From Porphyra umbilicalis (Eukaryota; Rhodophyta; Bangiophyceae; Bangiales; Bangiaceae), in assembly GCA_002049455.2 (NCBI GenBank), contig KV918771.1, positions 434,001-498,000 of the forward strand: DNA of 64,000 nucleotides. Reading direction: 5' to 3'. The notes under the pieces are model-generated. The model saw only the letters and a program-made list of their open reading frames with translations, was not told the DNA's origin and did not search any database. This document shows, piece after piece, positions 44,505-55,395 of the stretch; within the stretch, counting starts at the first letter, position 1, and each line of letters opens with the position of its first letter. Position numbers and translations under genes: made by a program.

Positions 44505-46630
44505 CGGGCTTCGGGTTCGTCATTGGCGCGGCACACCCCCCCCCCAGCCGCGAGTGCTCGCCGCCGATGCCACCCCCGCCGTCGCCAACCGCCGCGTCGT
44601 CGCCGCCGCTGCCGGTACCGCTTGGGCGCCCAATGCTAACGCCCGCCGCGACGACGGACTCGACAAGCGCCGCGCGGGCGCTGCCGCCGACTGCTCGATT
44701 TCCGCGCGCCTCGGCGACCGCCGCGCCGGGCGCGACGAAGTCCGAGTGGGAGGGGAGCCGCCATGCCGTGTTGGTGGTCGCCGCCGCTACCGCCCTCCCC
44801 CGACGCTGCCGCCTACTCATCCTCACCGACGCCACCGTCGATGGTTACCTCGCTGTCCGCGCCGCCGTTCCCGTCGCTGGTGCAGAGCGCTTCGATGCCC
44901 TCTAAGCTCGTCGCGCCGCCCATCGCCGCACTCAGGGGGGCGCCCGCCGTCGACCCGGTCGTTTATTGGGCCTCCTCGCTGCCGGTTGGCGCGGGGTCCA
45001 CGCCCACCGTCGCGTGTGCCCGCAGCTTCGTCGGCTCCACAACGCTACACGCCAAGCCAAGGTCTGCGCGGACCGACGACGGCTGCCCAACGGCGCGTGC
45101 GTCATATACAGGGGGGAGCATGGACACCTCCATCATGGCGGCCGGATGGGGGGGGGGCACTAAGCGCCCGCCGGTACCCGGCGTCTCCATCGGCAGCATG
45201 ACCCCCCCCCCCCCCTCTCATCGCTCTCGACGTCCCCGTGCCCGCCGCAGCCAACCTTGGTGCCGCCGTTGCCCCCTTCACCGCCATTGACGCGGACGGC
45301 GGCGTCGCCGCTCTCGCTCGCCGCGCCGCCGATCACGACGCGGCCAACCACCGGCAGCCCGATGGTACTGGGGGTCGCCAACGGATCCGCGCCCCTCCCC
45401 CACCTCCCACGCTTGCCACAGCTTTTTCGCACCCCGCCGCCGACGTCCGATTCGCCCTCGCTGCTGCCACCACCGCCGTCGATACAGGGGTAATCGACGC
45501 CCTCCTCGGTGGGCGCGCGGCTCGGCGCCATGCCGACGGGGGCGCCAACCACCGTCACGCCACGGGCGTGACCGCCTCCCCACAGCACCAGACCGCCTCC
45601 CTACAACACCAGTCCGCCCAGAAACTCCCGCGTGTCGCCCACCGAGCTGCCGCGCTCGTGGCTGCCTTGCTGGTCCGTCGCGAAGGCGTCGCCGGCGCCG
45701 GCGTCGACGAAGGCGGCTGCCGTCCACGACGCCGCGACCCCTGCCCGCGTCGCCCCGTCGCCCGCGCCGCCTGGCGCTGCCCGAGAAAGCACACCCGTCG
45801 AGCCGCACGGGGCCCGAAGGTGCGCGCTAACGTCGCTGTCGTCGACAGGCCTCCCTTCGAGCCGCATGGGGCCCGACGGTGCGCGCTAACGTCGCTGTCG
45901 TCGACAGACTGGCCGTCGAGCCGCATGGGGCCCGACGGTGCGAGCTGCCGTCACCGGCGTCGGGGGCTCGCCCGTCGAGCCGCATGGGGCCCGACGGTGT
46001 GCGCTCCCCTCACCAAGTGGGTGCCGCACGACGCAAGGACCACGCCGCGTCGGGGTCTTAAATACCCTGCGGGAAAGACAGCAGCACCAAACACAACGCA
46101 ACGAGAGGGGCGATCGGGGGCACGGCGCAGAAAGGGGACTGAGGGGCCAGTCACTTGGCGGCCGCCACGTGCCTAATCGGGCGGGGTGGTGCGGAGCCTC
46201 GTGTGCGAGCGGCGGTGGGAAGGCCTGCCCAAGGGGCCCGTGCACGGGGATGAGTGGGAGCTGGAGAAGCGGCCACGAAGCAGGCACGGGAGGGAACGTG
46301 GGGAGTCAGGCGCGGGACGTGTCGAAGATCCCGCGGGCGGGCGAGGGAGGGGCTTGACGTGGCGGGCCGGGGCGTAGTGGCGCGTGGCAGCCGGGGGATC
46401 GGAAGAAATTATTTGCCGCATCCTCTGGCGCCGCCACGCACACATTGGCACCCGCCGTCCGCTCCGTCCACGACGTCGTGAAATTTTTCTCCCTCCTCTC
46501 CTTTCGCGTCACAGTGCGACAAACGCACGACATGGCATCTGCAGTGGTGACTTGTTCTTTTCTGCCTTTGTCCCCGCACCCCCCTCTGTTGTCGTCACCT
46601 CTGCCAGCCCCAACCTCCCCGACCTCGGTC
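44505..46630. other. GC-rich low-complexity region
   Basis: Long overlapping frames exist on both strands (for example plus 44413-45201 and 45238-46176, minus 45808-45278). All have Ala/Pro/Arg/Gly composition and none has a recognised motif. Poly-C runs occur at 44537 and 45201. No start codon context or intron signals are convincing. Confidence 0.35.
45796..46020. repeat. 60-bp minisatellite, four units
   Basis: GAGCCGCA(C/T)GGGGCCCGA recurs at about 45800, 45860, 45920 and 45980. The first units also share GCGCGCTAACGTCGCTGTCG. Later units are diverged. Confidence 0.8.
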
Positions 46631-46634
46631 CGCG

Positions 46635-47900
46635 ATGGTCGACCACGTGCGGGAGCGCACAAAGCGCAAGCGGTCTGAGCGCCCCCGCCGCAATGGCGGA
46701 AAGAAGCACCGCCGCTGGAGCGGCGGCGCTGCGGCAGGTGGCGCGGCGGCGGTCCCGACGGCGCGCTGCAGTGCTGCGGCGGACAGCATGTTTGCCACCG
46801 CCGCGTCGGGGCGGAAGCTTCCCGGAGGTTCCCTGGTAGCGGCAATGGCCGGCATGTCGACCAAGTTGGACTGGTCGTCAGAGGGCTGGGACATCCTGCG
46901 GGCGGTGCGGGGGGAGCGGCTCGTGAATAATGTGGCGCGCACCTGCAACGGCCTCGACGACGACACGTTTGAGGTGATGTTCAACGACGTGCCGCTCGAG
47001 GCTCTGGTGGCCGCCGGCAACAAGTACCCGACGGACCTGCCGGAGGGGGGGCGCTTTATGCGTCGGTTTGGTGGCCGGGCGCCCGCACCACTCGCCAACC
47101 TCCCCCCCCAAGATTTTGAGGACTGGATATCCATGCACCAGGTAGCAGAGGACATGCTTTATGTCATCAGTTTGGGCTTAGGGGGGGGTTTGGTGACCGG
47201 GGAGAAGGGCGGGGCGGGGAGGCTGGTCCAACGGGAGAGTGGGCTGGAAAGGACAGTTGCGGACGGTGGGAGGACTGCTACGCGAGGGGTGCGGGGAGCA
47301 GGGGAGGCCGTTCTCGGAGAGGAGCCTGCGGTTGAGGGGAGGGATGCAAGGGCGGGGGAAGGCGAGCACGTGGGTTCGGGGCAGCCCGAGAGGGGTGCAG
47401 GGAGCACCGGGGGAGGCGGGACTCGTGGGGACGTCATCGATGGCGTCATCAAGGGCGAGCCATACATCATGCTTGGCCCAACTGTACTGCGCAGCAAGGG
47501 CGAGTGCAAGGAGCAGCTCATGCACGTCGACCACATGCGGCCGGCCGAGATGGCTGGGTCCAACGTGCCGAAGCTGTCGATGCTGATGGCGGTGCAGAAC
47601 GGGACCAAGGTCAATCTGTTTTCGGGGTCGCACAGGATCCTGCCGAAGAACTCGGGAGGGTGCATGCTGCATCCCGTCCCGTGCACCACCGTCGTCCTCA
47701 ACGCCGGTGAGATCCTCGTCTTTCGGCAGGATTTGGTCCATTGCGGCGCTGCTTCAAGCAGCTTGAGCCATCGATGGCATTGGTACGCCGACACCCGCCG
47801 GCAGGAGTCCAAGAAGAGCACCTTTTATGTGCTGCCGTTCGGCACTAAGACGGAAGAAGTGTCGCCTCCGGCCCCACGGCGGTCGTCCCGTATAAACTAG
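46635..47900 (+). CDS. Putative 2-oxoglutarate/Fe(II) oxygenase-like protein
   Basis: The frame runs from ATG 46635 (MVDHVRERTKRKRSE) to TAG at 47898, 421 residues. The N-terminus is strongly basic and looks like a nuclear localisation signal (residues 9-29). The C-terminal half reads as a double-stranded beta-helix: HVDHM at residues 297-301 supplies H-x-D. PKLSMLMAVQNGTKVNLFSGSH and VVLNAGEILVFRQDLVHCGA follow, and His369 would be the distal iron ligand. RWHWYADT follows. A Gly/Arg/Glu-rich stretch (47190-47440) between the halves may be an unspliced intron or a linker. The substrate is unknown. Assignment rests on the HxD...H pattern and beta-strand rhythm. Confidence 0.5.
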   Translation: MVDHVRERTKRKRSERPRRNGGKKHRRWSGGAAAGGAAAVPTARCSAAADSMFATAASGRKLPGGSLVAAMAGMSTKLDWSSEGWDILRAVRGERLVNNVARTCNGLDDDTFEVMFNDVPLEALVAAGNKYPTDLPEGGRFMRRFGGRAPAPLANLPPQDFEDWISMHQVAEDMLYVISLGLGGGLVTGEKGGAGRLVQRESGLERTVADGGRTATRGVRGAGEAVLGEEPAVEGRDARAGEGEHVGSGQPERGAGSTGGGGTRGDVIDGVIKGEPYIMLGPTVLRSKGECKEQLMHVDHMRPAEMAGSNVPKLSMLMAVQNGTKVNLFSGSHRILPKNSGGCMLHPVPCTTVVLNAGEILVFRQDLVHCGAASSSLSHRWHWYADTRRQESKKSTFYVLPFGTKTEEVSPPAPRRSSRIN

Positions 47901-48123
47901 ATATGACATCAAGAAAATGCGCCCGTGAACCACCCCGATAGCAGAAAAAGAAAAAAAGACAAGCAAAATACTTAGCATCACATCTGCTCGCCGATGCAGG
48001 TGCAAGCGAAGCTGGTGAACAATTTCGCTGGAAGCCACAACGTGGCCGTGGCTGGCGGTGGGCGACCGCCTTGCGCGGGCGCCGCCGCGGGCGCCGTCAT
48101 CGTCGGCGCCGCACAGTAGATCT

Positions 48124-48259
48124 TACAGCCGTTCTCCCAAAAATCCCGCACTCCAACTGTTGCAAAAGAGTTCCAAATCGGCCTCTGCGGGGTCGTAGAG
48201 GCCGATTTGGAACTCTTTTGCAACTGTTGGAGTGCGGGATTTTTGGGAGAACGGCTGTA
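48124..48259. mobile_element. Hairpin MITE copy 1 (132 bp, TA-flanked)
   Basis: 48126-48257 is an almost perfect palindrome: CAGCCGTTCTCCCAAAAATC on the left and its exact complement on the right, with a small GC-rich loop (TCTGCGGGGTCGTAGA). TA dinucleotides flank both ends, as expected for Tc1/mariner-type insertion. There is no coding capacity. Confidence 0.92.
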
Positions 48260-49262
48260 GACCAGGTACCTGGAAGGCCTTGAATTTGCTTGTATCTGGC
48301 TTGCACCGGTTGGTGCAAGGTGTCGATTCCGACCCTCTGAGGGCCGTTTTCTCGTACAAGTGCCGTTCAAAGGGGGGCTCCTGGGCGCGCAAAACGGTGC
48401 CCAGAGCCCATTTTTGCACCGTTCGCACCGCAGAAGAGGTGCATGTGAGTCTATAAAAAACGAGCCCTGTCCGTCGTTTTGTGCACCGATGGCGGCCACA
48501 AACGTGTTTCTTGCATCCAGAAACTTGTATCTGGGACACTGCTTTCGTGCAAGCAGCTTGCACGAGATCTGTGCGGATTCGCGCAGAGATCTTGCACCGG
48601 GTGCAGTCCTCTTGCACCAAAGTGGACATTCCTTGCATCACCTGGCAGTGTCTGCTTTTCTCTGTGCTCGTCACAGCTGGTAATGCTCCCGACCAGGACA
48701 CCTGCCGTATGGATATTCACCTCAGTAACATGCACTACCCTACCCTCCCCGCACCTTCACCCCCCCCGCATCCGTAACACTCGTGCTGTCAAAAACGGCA
48801 GCATCGTAGCCCCACGCCACCCAGGCCGAACGGGTCACATCCACGCCCCTCAGATGATCGCAAGCTTGTCTCTGTCGTCTCCAAAGATGCAAAAAGCATC
48901 CCATCGCATTGGTACACCAGTACTTTCGTTGGGGGGTGGTGGTCTGGGGTTGGATGCTTGACATCTTGTATACCCTGCGTAGACTGCCCTGATGGGCAGC
49001 GAGGTGGGTTAGGACTGCTGTGGCGCAGTCTCTGTGGACGGGCACTGCCCCTGGAAGCCGCAGCTTGACTCTTCTCTATCGAGAAGCGAGTCAAACGAGC
49101 TGCATGTAGCGCCTGTACGACCGCCGTGCAACCAGATACAGACAATCTGCACGGCACCGTGCAAGGCTCATGCAACGATTCGGTGCACTCCGAGCAAGCG
49201 TCGTGCAAGCGCCATACAAAAACTTTGTACGAAAAGCATCCGATCCGTACAAGAAATCGATG

Positions 49263-49747
49263 CTTGTATCAGCTTGTATTGCTGATCCCCCAATTCTGTC
49301 CTCATCGACCAGGAACGGTTCCTGGCGGTACGGTTCTTGTGGAACTGGCCATCTATTGGTTAAACGCAGCGGTAAACAGCTGCTCAGCACGAATCTGAGA
49401 CGTCCTATTGGCTCTCCCACCGCCACTTCCGTGCAGAACCGAGATCCTTCTTTTTCTTGAGATTTTCTTCCGATCCCTTCCGTGTCAAGGGAGCAACCGG
49501 CCCGCAATCGTTGGGATATCGAGATTTTATGGGAGATACGCAGAAAAGTGCAGAAAAACGAAGGCGTCGATTGTGCGATTGGGGGCCGTACGGGCACATT
49601 TTGTAAAGATCGGGCCGGACATGCACTGCTGTCGGACTGCTCGACCAATGAGAGATCTGCATTCATTGCCGTTCCACTACCGTTCCGGGGCGATGAGGAC
49701 AGAATTGGGGGATCAGCAATATCCAATTGTATTCAAGCAGATACAAG
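49263..49747. mobile_element. Foldback or MITE-like element (about 485 bp)
   Basis: The left arm 49263-49308 (CTTGTATCAGCTTGTATTGC, then TGATCCCCCAATTCTGTCCT) is inverted at 49691-49747, with about 10 extra bases in the right copy. The interior has no gene. Target duplications could not be fixed. The palindrome at 48.1 kb is unrelated. Confidence 0.75.
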
Positions 49748-49829
49748 ATCTTCCAGGTACATGGTCTAAGCCCCACTGTGCCGCCCCTCCCCGCCGGTGA
49801 CACACGTCCTCGAACCCACCCCCCCGCCC

Positions 49830-50540
49830 AAGCGCAATGCTGCCCGCACCCCCAGGTGCCACCATAGCAGCATCAGCCCCCGTCGGTGGCGTCGCTGCCA
49901 CCCATCCCATCAGTGTCCGCTCACAGCGCCCGCCGAAGCGGTGCCTGTCTCATCGTGGGCGCCGGCGGCCGGGACGACAACGAGGCGGTTGTTCGCTGCG
50001 GGGATGGCGGCGCGCACGGAAAGATGAGGAGTGGGAGGAGAGGGGAGCGTGGTCGTGGGCGGCCTCAGACACCGCCGAGCGGCCCGTTGCTCCTTCCCCC
50101 CCCACGACCGAGTCCGCAACACCCTCGCGCCCCTCCGTCGGCGCCCCCACCTCCGGCGGGGGATCGACGGCGCAACGGCAGCCAGGCGGTAGGAGAACAC
50201 GCTGGCGGCGGGGTCGGTGGCGGCGGCGAGGGTGACGGCGCTATCCTGCGCCGCTGCCCCAGCGCCTCCGTCGAGGCGACCACCCCCGCCCGATTCCCTG
50301 GTGGGCGGCGCCGCCGTCCGAGCGGCGGGCGCCGCCTCGGCGGTCCAAGCGGGTGGCGTCGTTCAGCACCTCGACGGTGTGGGCGGTGGCGACGACGATC
50401 AGACCCTCGACGTCCTCAGGGGCGGCGTCCATGGCAGGCGCAGCATCGTCCGAGACCCCGTGATGTGTGGGCGAGCTCTGTGGGCCGCCCCCCCAACCGA
50501 AACCGACGGGTGGGGCGCGCCCCCCGGCCATGGCCCTCTC
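49830..50540. other. GC-rich region with overlapping frames
   Basis: Plus-strand frames (for example 49886-51124) and minus-strand frames overlap throughout. The composition is Arg/Pro/Gly/Ala. On the minus strand about 50450-50370 reads AAPEDVEGLIVVATAHTVEV, which looks like true coding and may be exon 2 of the gene below. No plus-strand domain is recognised. Confidence 0.3.
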
Positions 50541-50790
50541 ACCTCCCGGAACCCGTCTCCACCCGCGCCGCCACGCCCTGCAGCCACCTCAGCTGCAACG
50601 CTGACACGTCCGTCCACACGTCCGCCGCCGACAGGAAGAGCGCGAGGAGGGAGAGCACCGCAGGGGAGACCGCCAGCAGCAGCCGCCGGGGTAGACCGAC
50701 ATCCCCCGGCACCACGAGCACCACTCCCACCGGCACCCAGGCGTCCGTCTGCCACACCCCCGGCCGCCGCAGCGATTGGAACGAAAGCAT
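50370..50790 (-). CDS. Candidate two-exon minus-strand gene fragment, unknown
   Basis: Exon 1 would be 50790-50543, beginning ATG (MLSFQSLRRPGVW) and carrying VPVGVVLVVPGDVGLP, a hydrophobic stretch AVSPAVLSLLALFL and DVWTDVSALQLRWLQGV. It ends at a GTGAGA donor. An acceptor near 50473 (CACAGAG) keeps the frame and leads into DDAAPAMDAAPEDVEGLIVV. The hydrophobic rhythm and matched splice signals favour a real gene over its opposite-strand shadow. The family is not recognised and the 3' end is not defined. Confidence 0.3.
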
Positions 50791-51124
50791 AGGCGCGCCC
50801 CCGCGCAGGGGGAAGGCCGACGGATGGCGCCGCCCCCGCCGCGACTCCCTCACGAGGCATGGTGGAAGGGGGACGCAGCAGAGAAACACCAAAACCTGGA
50901 AGGGCAGCCGCCCGCGCGGAGGCGGCACCGCCATAGTGCGGGGACAGAGGGGAGAAAAAAACTCCAACAGCGTCCGGGCGGGCGGAGCGACCCCCCCACC
51001 TCACAGGCGCGGGCGCGCGCGGGACCCCGCTCTCACCCCCTTCCGGGCAGGTTTCGCCGGCAGTGGCAAGACTGCACCGGCGAACGCAAATGCCGGAACC
51101 CGATTTTCCCAAATTACCAAATAA

Positions 51125-51720
51125 CAGCTGTCAGCGCTATGCAGAAACGTTTTCGGATGGACTTGTCGGGATTGCCAAACTAATATCTTGTGTGCTTTTT
51201 TGTTCGATTGCTTTCGAGGCACTCTGAACATCCCCCTAGCAGTCTTCTGATTGGTTTGGCGAGGGCTTCACACCGTGATTTCAGCCAATCATTCATCTCG
51301 TGTCACCTCCACGCCTAGTTAGCAGTGGGTGCATCGGCTCTTCTGGGTTTTCAAGAGAGGTGTGGCTCCTGGTTGGGTTGCTCCTCCAATACGGTAGCTG
51401 ATAGGTCAATTGCGTTCATGTCAGCCCAGGCAGTGATCTTTCAGATCGAGTGGCTCTGTTTCGGAGAGAAATACAACGTGGAGAACAACACCATCTCTCA
51501 GTGGCCTTCAACGGCTGGTGCAGCAATGATGATTTCGAGTGGCTGCGTAAAACTCAGCCAGCAGCGAAGGCGCATCCGCACCACGCCAGTGGCGCCATGA
51601 CGATACGTACGACGGCACGTGCGCAAGGGGGTCGGCGAGAGCCAGACAAAACTCACACGAATGCACAACCATGGAGGTCCTGGACGATGAATTCCTCACA
51701 ACCCCAACCACGCGTAACAC
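51125..51720. other. Lower-GC intergenic stretch
   Basis: No gene is recognised. Short frames on the plus strand (51325-51600, 51450-51776) have no motif. Confidence 0.4.
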
Positions 51721-51729
51721 ATCGGGCCA

Positions 51730-51865
51730 TACAGCCGTTCGCCCAAAAATCCCGCACTCCAACTGTTGCAAAATAGTTCCAAATCGCCCTCTGCGGGGTC
51801 GTAGAGGCCGATTTGGCACTCTTTTGCAACTGTTGGAGTGCGGGATTTTTGGGAGAACGGCTGTA
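51730..51865. mobile_element. Hairpin MITE copy 2 (132 bp, TA-flanked)
   Basis: 51732-51863 matches the copy at 48126-48257 with only about four substitutions (for example CAGCCGTTCGCCC and AAATAGTT). It also has TA on both sides. Equal length and flanks in two places show that the boundaries are real. Confidence 0.93.
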
Positions 51866-51939
51866 CGACCGCACCAGAAGAAAAAACGAGCATTCACGTA
51901 CGCCGAGTCTTCGGCGTATATGGACGCGTCAGAGCCACG

Positions 51940-52665
51940 GATGTCATCAGAAATGCTTTTTGACAGCGGATTCAGACCCAACGTATCCTGTTTGCCCAGG
52001 CTAGTATAGGGGGAGCTTCTGGAAACATGCACCGCATGGTGCATTCACTCGCCACCGTGTTTGTAGCCCAGTGCGTCATGCCATCCGATTGTCATGCAAG
52101 CTGGACGTGGCTGTAATCACTCGTTTGGGCCGTTCTTGGGCGCGTTGTGTAGGTCTCTGGTAGGGCAACACCGACATGTGAACAAAAGAACATGATAAGT
52201 TCACAGACAAAAGATAGCGGGGGTGCTCCGAACGACGTTTCATCGGCGTAAATGGACCCGTCAGAGCCACAGATGTCATCAGAAATGATTTTTGACAGCG
52301 GATTCAGACTCAGCGTATCCTGTTTGCCCAGGCTGGTATAGGGGGAGCTACTGGAAACATGCACCGCATGGTGCATTCACTCGCCACCGTGTTTGTAGCC
52401 CAGTGCGTCATGCCATCCGATTGTTATGCAAGCTGGACGTGGCTGTAATCACTCGTTTGGGCCGTTCTTGGGCGCGTTGTGCAGGTCTCTGGTAGGGCAA
52501 CACGGACATGTGAACAAAAGAACATGATAAGTACACAGACAAAAGATAGCGGGGGTGCTCCGAACGACGCTTCATCGGCGTATATGGACCCGTCAGAGCC
52601 ACGGATGTCATCAGAAATGATTTTTGACAGCGGATTCAGACTCAGCGTACCCTGTTTGCTCAGGC
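51940..52665. repeat. 332-bp tandem duplication, two units plus a partial third
   Basis: ATGTCATCAGAAATG recurs at 51940, 52272 and 52604, a 332-bp period. Units share GACAGCGGATTCAGAC, GAAACATGCACCGCATGGTG and GATAGCGGGGGTGCTCCGAA. Divergence is low, so the duplication is recent. The open frames inside it are not recognised. Confidence 0.92.
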
Positions 52666-53179
52666 TAGCATACGCCTCCCCCCTCCTCATGTGGGCGCAT
52701 ACTGTCTGGCACAATGAACAGCAAACTTACGCCCGAGCTTCGCCGGCTCCCGCCATATTGCGTCCCTCCACAGAAAGACGGCCGCACCTCCGAACGGCGC
52801 GTGCAAGGGGTTTGTGCCCTGGGAGCACCTGCACGCGACAGGATTGACGATGTGCGAGCAAGGCGTGATCCGCCCCGGATCATGTCTGGACCGTTGCTGA
52901 TTCTTGGACGTCGGTCAGCCGTCCGAGAGAGGTCATCGAGGAGGGTAAAAAAATGGGGACGCGGAAAAAAAAAAGGGGACGCGGCTCAATTGCTTCTCGA
53001 CCACAAGAATTTTACCACGTCACAGATGGGCTTTTCGGATGCCGGTGTAATGCTCAGACCCAGAAGAGCCGGCTTAACTAGGCGTGCCTCAAGGCGCTTT
53101 AACCACCTTGATGCGGCCCAAATATGGCCCATGTCGAGCCGATTTTTGTCATGAATCGTCGCGGGAGCTCTCTCTGGGC

Positions 53180-54176
53180 ATGGCTGTGCTGGCCAAAATC
53201 TGTTCGCGTCCTGCCGAGGTTTCTAGCCCCCGGGCGGTGCTCGTGACGACGACGACCGGCGACGCGGTGGCGCTCTGTATCGACGTAACCCGCCGCACGG
53301 CGACCGTGCGGTGGGTGCGAAACGACGCGCTCGGCCACGGGGTGGCGGTCTTGGTGGCAGACGCGGGCGGCAGCGGCGGCTGTCGCCGGGGGCGGACGGG
53401 GGGGGGGGGGGGGGGGGGCCGTCGCCATTGTGCTCGGCGCGCTGCCGGGGGGGGGTTGGAAGCTCTTTGGCCTCGACGTGGGGGGGGGGGGCGGACCCTG
53501 TGGTCGGCGCCCCTCGACACGCCGGCAGAGGAGGACGCGACGGCGGTGGCAGCGGCGGGCGATGCGTGTGCCGCCCGGCGCCGCGGCGGCAGCGGCAGCG
53601 GCAGCAGCAGCGGCGCCCCGCACGGCGTGACGCGCGCCGTCTACGCCCTCGCCGACGGCAGGGTCGGCGTCTTGACGACCGTCGGCGGGTGTGGGGTGGC
53701 GCGGCTGGCCGCGTTTGACGTCGCGTCGGGGTGGCCGACGGCGCGCGTGGCGGTGGCGACCGCCGGTCGGCCGCTGGCGGCGGCGCCGCTGACCACCCTC
53801 GCCGCCTACGGCGTCGGCCGCCTGGCGGTCGTCGAAGGGGCGGCGGTCACCCACCTCCTCCGGCCGCTCCCGTTGCCGGCGGCGGCGGCGGCGGCGTCCG
53901 CCGCTGCCGCCGCCACCGCCGCCGTCGCGGCCGAGGCGGGGCGCATCGCGTGGCTCCTCGCCGCCCCCGGCGCCGACCACATCGTCGGCATCGCCGGCGG
54001 CGTGGAGCGGTGGCGCCTGCAGCTGGCGCCCGCCGAGGCCGTCGCGGCCGTCGCGCTGCCGCCGCGCGGGGCGCCGCCGCTGGCGAGCCGCGCGCGCGTC
54101 ATTGCCTGCCGCCGCCTGCTCTTCAAGTACACCAACACCGCCGCGGCGCTGGTGCTGACAACCACCGCGGCGGACC

Positions 54177-54209
<33 letters not shown>

Positions 54210-55213
54210 GGCCCGACGCGCACCCCCCGACCGTCGGCGCCTATACGGTCGACGTGGTGACCGGCGTGGTGCTCGACGCAATCGTCCACGTCAATGGCTC
54301 GGGCCCCGCCGCGGCGGTGAGGGCGGAAAATTGGGCGGCGTACACGTTTGGGAATGGGGGCCGCGGCGAAGCCGAACTCCACTTCCTCGACGCGTACGAG
54401 CCGCCGCCGGCGGCGGGGTGCTTGCGGGCGGCCCTCGGGCGCGCCGCCGCCGAGTCGCTGTCGGCAGCCGCCGCCGCCGCCGTTTCCGCCGCCGCGCGCG
54501 GCCGCGCGCCCGCCGACGCCGCCGCCGTCGACGTGGTTTCGGCGTGGGCGCTCCCCCGCCCGACCGTCGCCCGCCAGTCGTTTGTGGCCACGTCCCGCCT
54601 CACCGCATTGGCCGTGACGGCGACGCGGCGGGGCGTGACGCCGCCGGGGGTCCTCGCCACCACCGACGGGGGGCGGCTCGTCCTCATTGCCAAGGCGCTG
54701 CTCGACGGCCGCCGCCGGCCGCTGCCGGCCGTGGCCAAGGGCGACACGGCCGCCGCGGCGGCGGCGGCGGAGCGGCGGCGGGCGGCCGCCGCCGAGCAGC
54801 TGCTCCCCTACACCCCAGTGGTCGGCGTCGAGCCGCCGCTTGTGCCCGCCCCCGACGCGGCTGGCGGCGACGGCGGCGGTGGCGGCGCGTCTGTGGCGGC
54901 GGCGGCCGCCGCCGCGGCCGCCACCGCGGCGGGCACTTCTGGCCACACGGCGCAGGTGGTTGGCGGCGCCGCCGTGCCCCTCTCCTTTGGCGTCCCCGCC
55001 GCGTCGGCGCCCGCCGGCGGGGTGGAATCCCGCGCCCACGTGCTCCTCGCGGGCCTCGACGTGGCCTACGCGGCGGTCGCCATGGCGGGGGAGTGGGACT
55101 CCCTCGACGACGACTTTGGCGCCGCCGCCGTCGCCGCGTCGCTCGCCGCGTTGGCGGCCCTGACGGCGGCCACGCGGGCGGCGGCGGCTCGCAAAGCGCA
55201 GTGGGCCGAGTGA
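53180..55213 (+). CDS. EMC1: ER membrane protein complex subunit 1 (EMC1), C-terminal two thirds
   Basis: ATG 53180 to TGA 55213 encodes 677 residues. EMC1 is the large beta-propeller subunit of the ER membrane insertase. Diagnostic C-terminal EMC1 text is present: VVTGVVLDAIVHVNGSGPAA followed by AENWAAYTFGN (54330-54360), then RLTALAVTATRRGVTPPGVL and ALLDGRRRP. Near the end, AHVLLAGLDVAYAAVA leads to DSLDDDF and an Ala-rich transmembrane segment before a short basic tail. Family members are usually 900-1000 residues, so N-terminal exons are missing or lie upstream unrecognised. Between poly-G tracts at about 53400 and 53480 the better frame (VAIVLGALPGGGWKLFGLDV) is not the main one. Tract lengths there may be wrong or frameshifted. 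Confidence 0.82.
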
Positions 55214-55395
55214 GGCGGGGAGGGGGGGGGGGGGCGCGCCCCGTGCGTAGGTCGGAGAGCTGGCGGCGGGGGGGGTGGTGGGGGGTGGGCGCGTGCGCAG
55301 CGCTCTCCCACGGGGGCGCGTGTTGGCGAAAAAGGGCAAGCTTTTTCGTCCTTGGTGCGGCCTGGCACTGGCCCCGGCGGCACCGACCCTCCCCC

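Noticed and set aside
48126-48257. Palindrome considered as a transcription terminator
   Set aside because: It is TA-flanked, occurs twice with the same ends, and lacks a following T tract, which fits a MITE.
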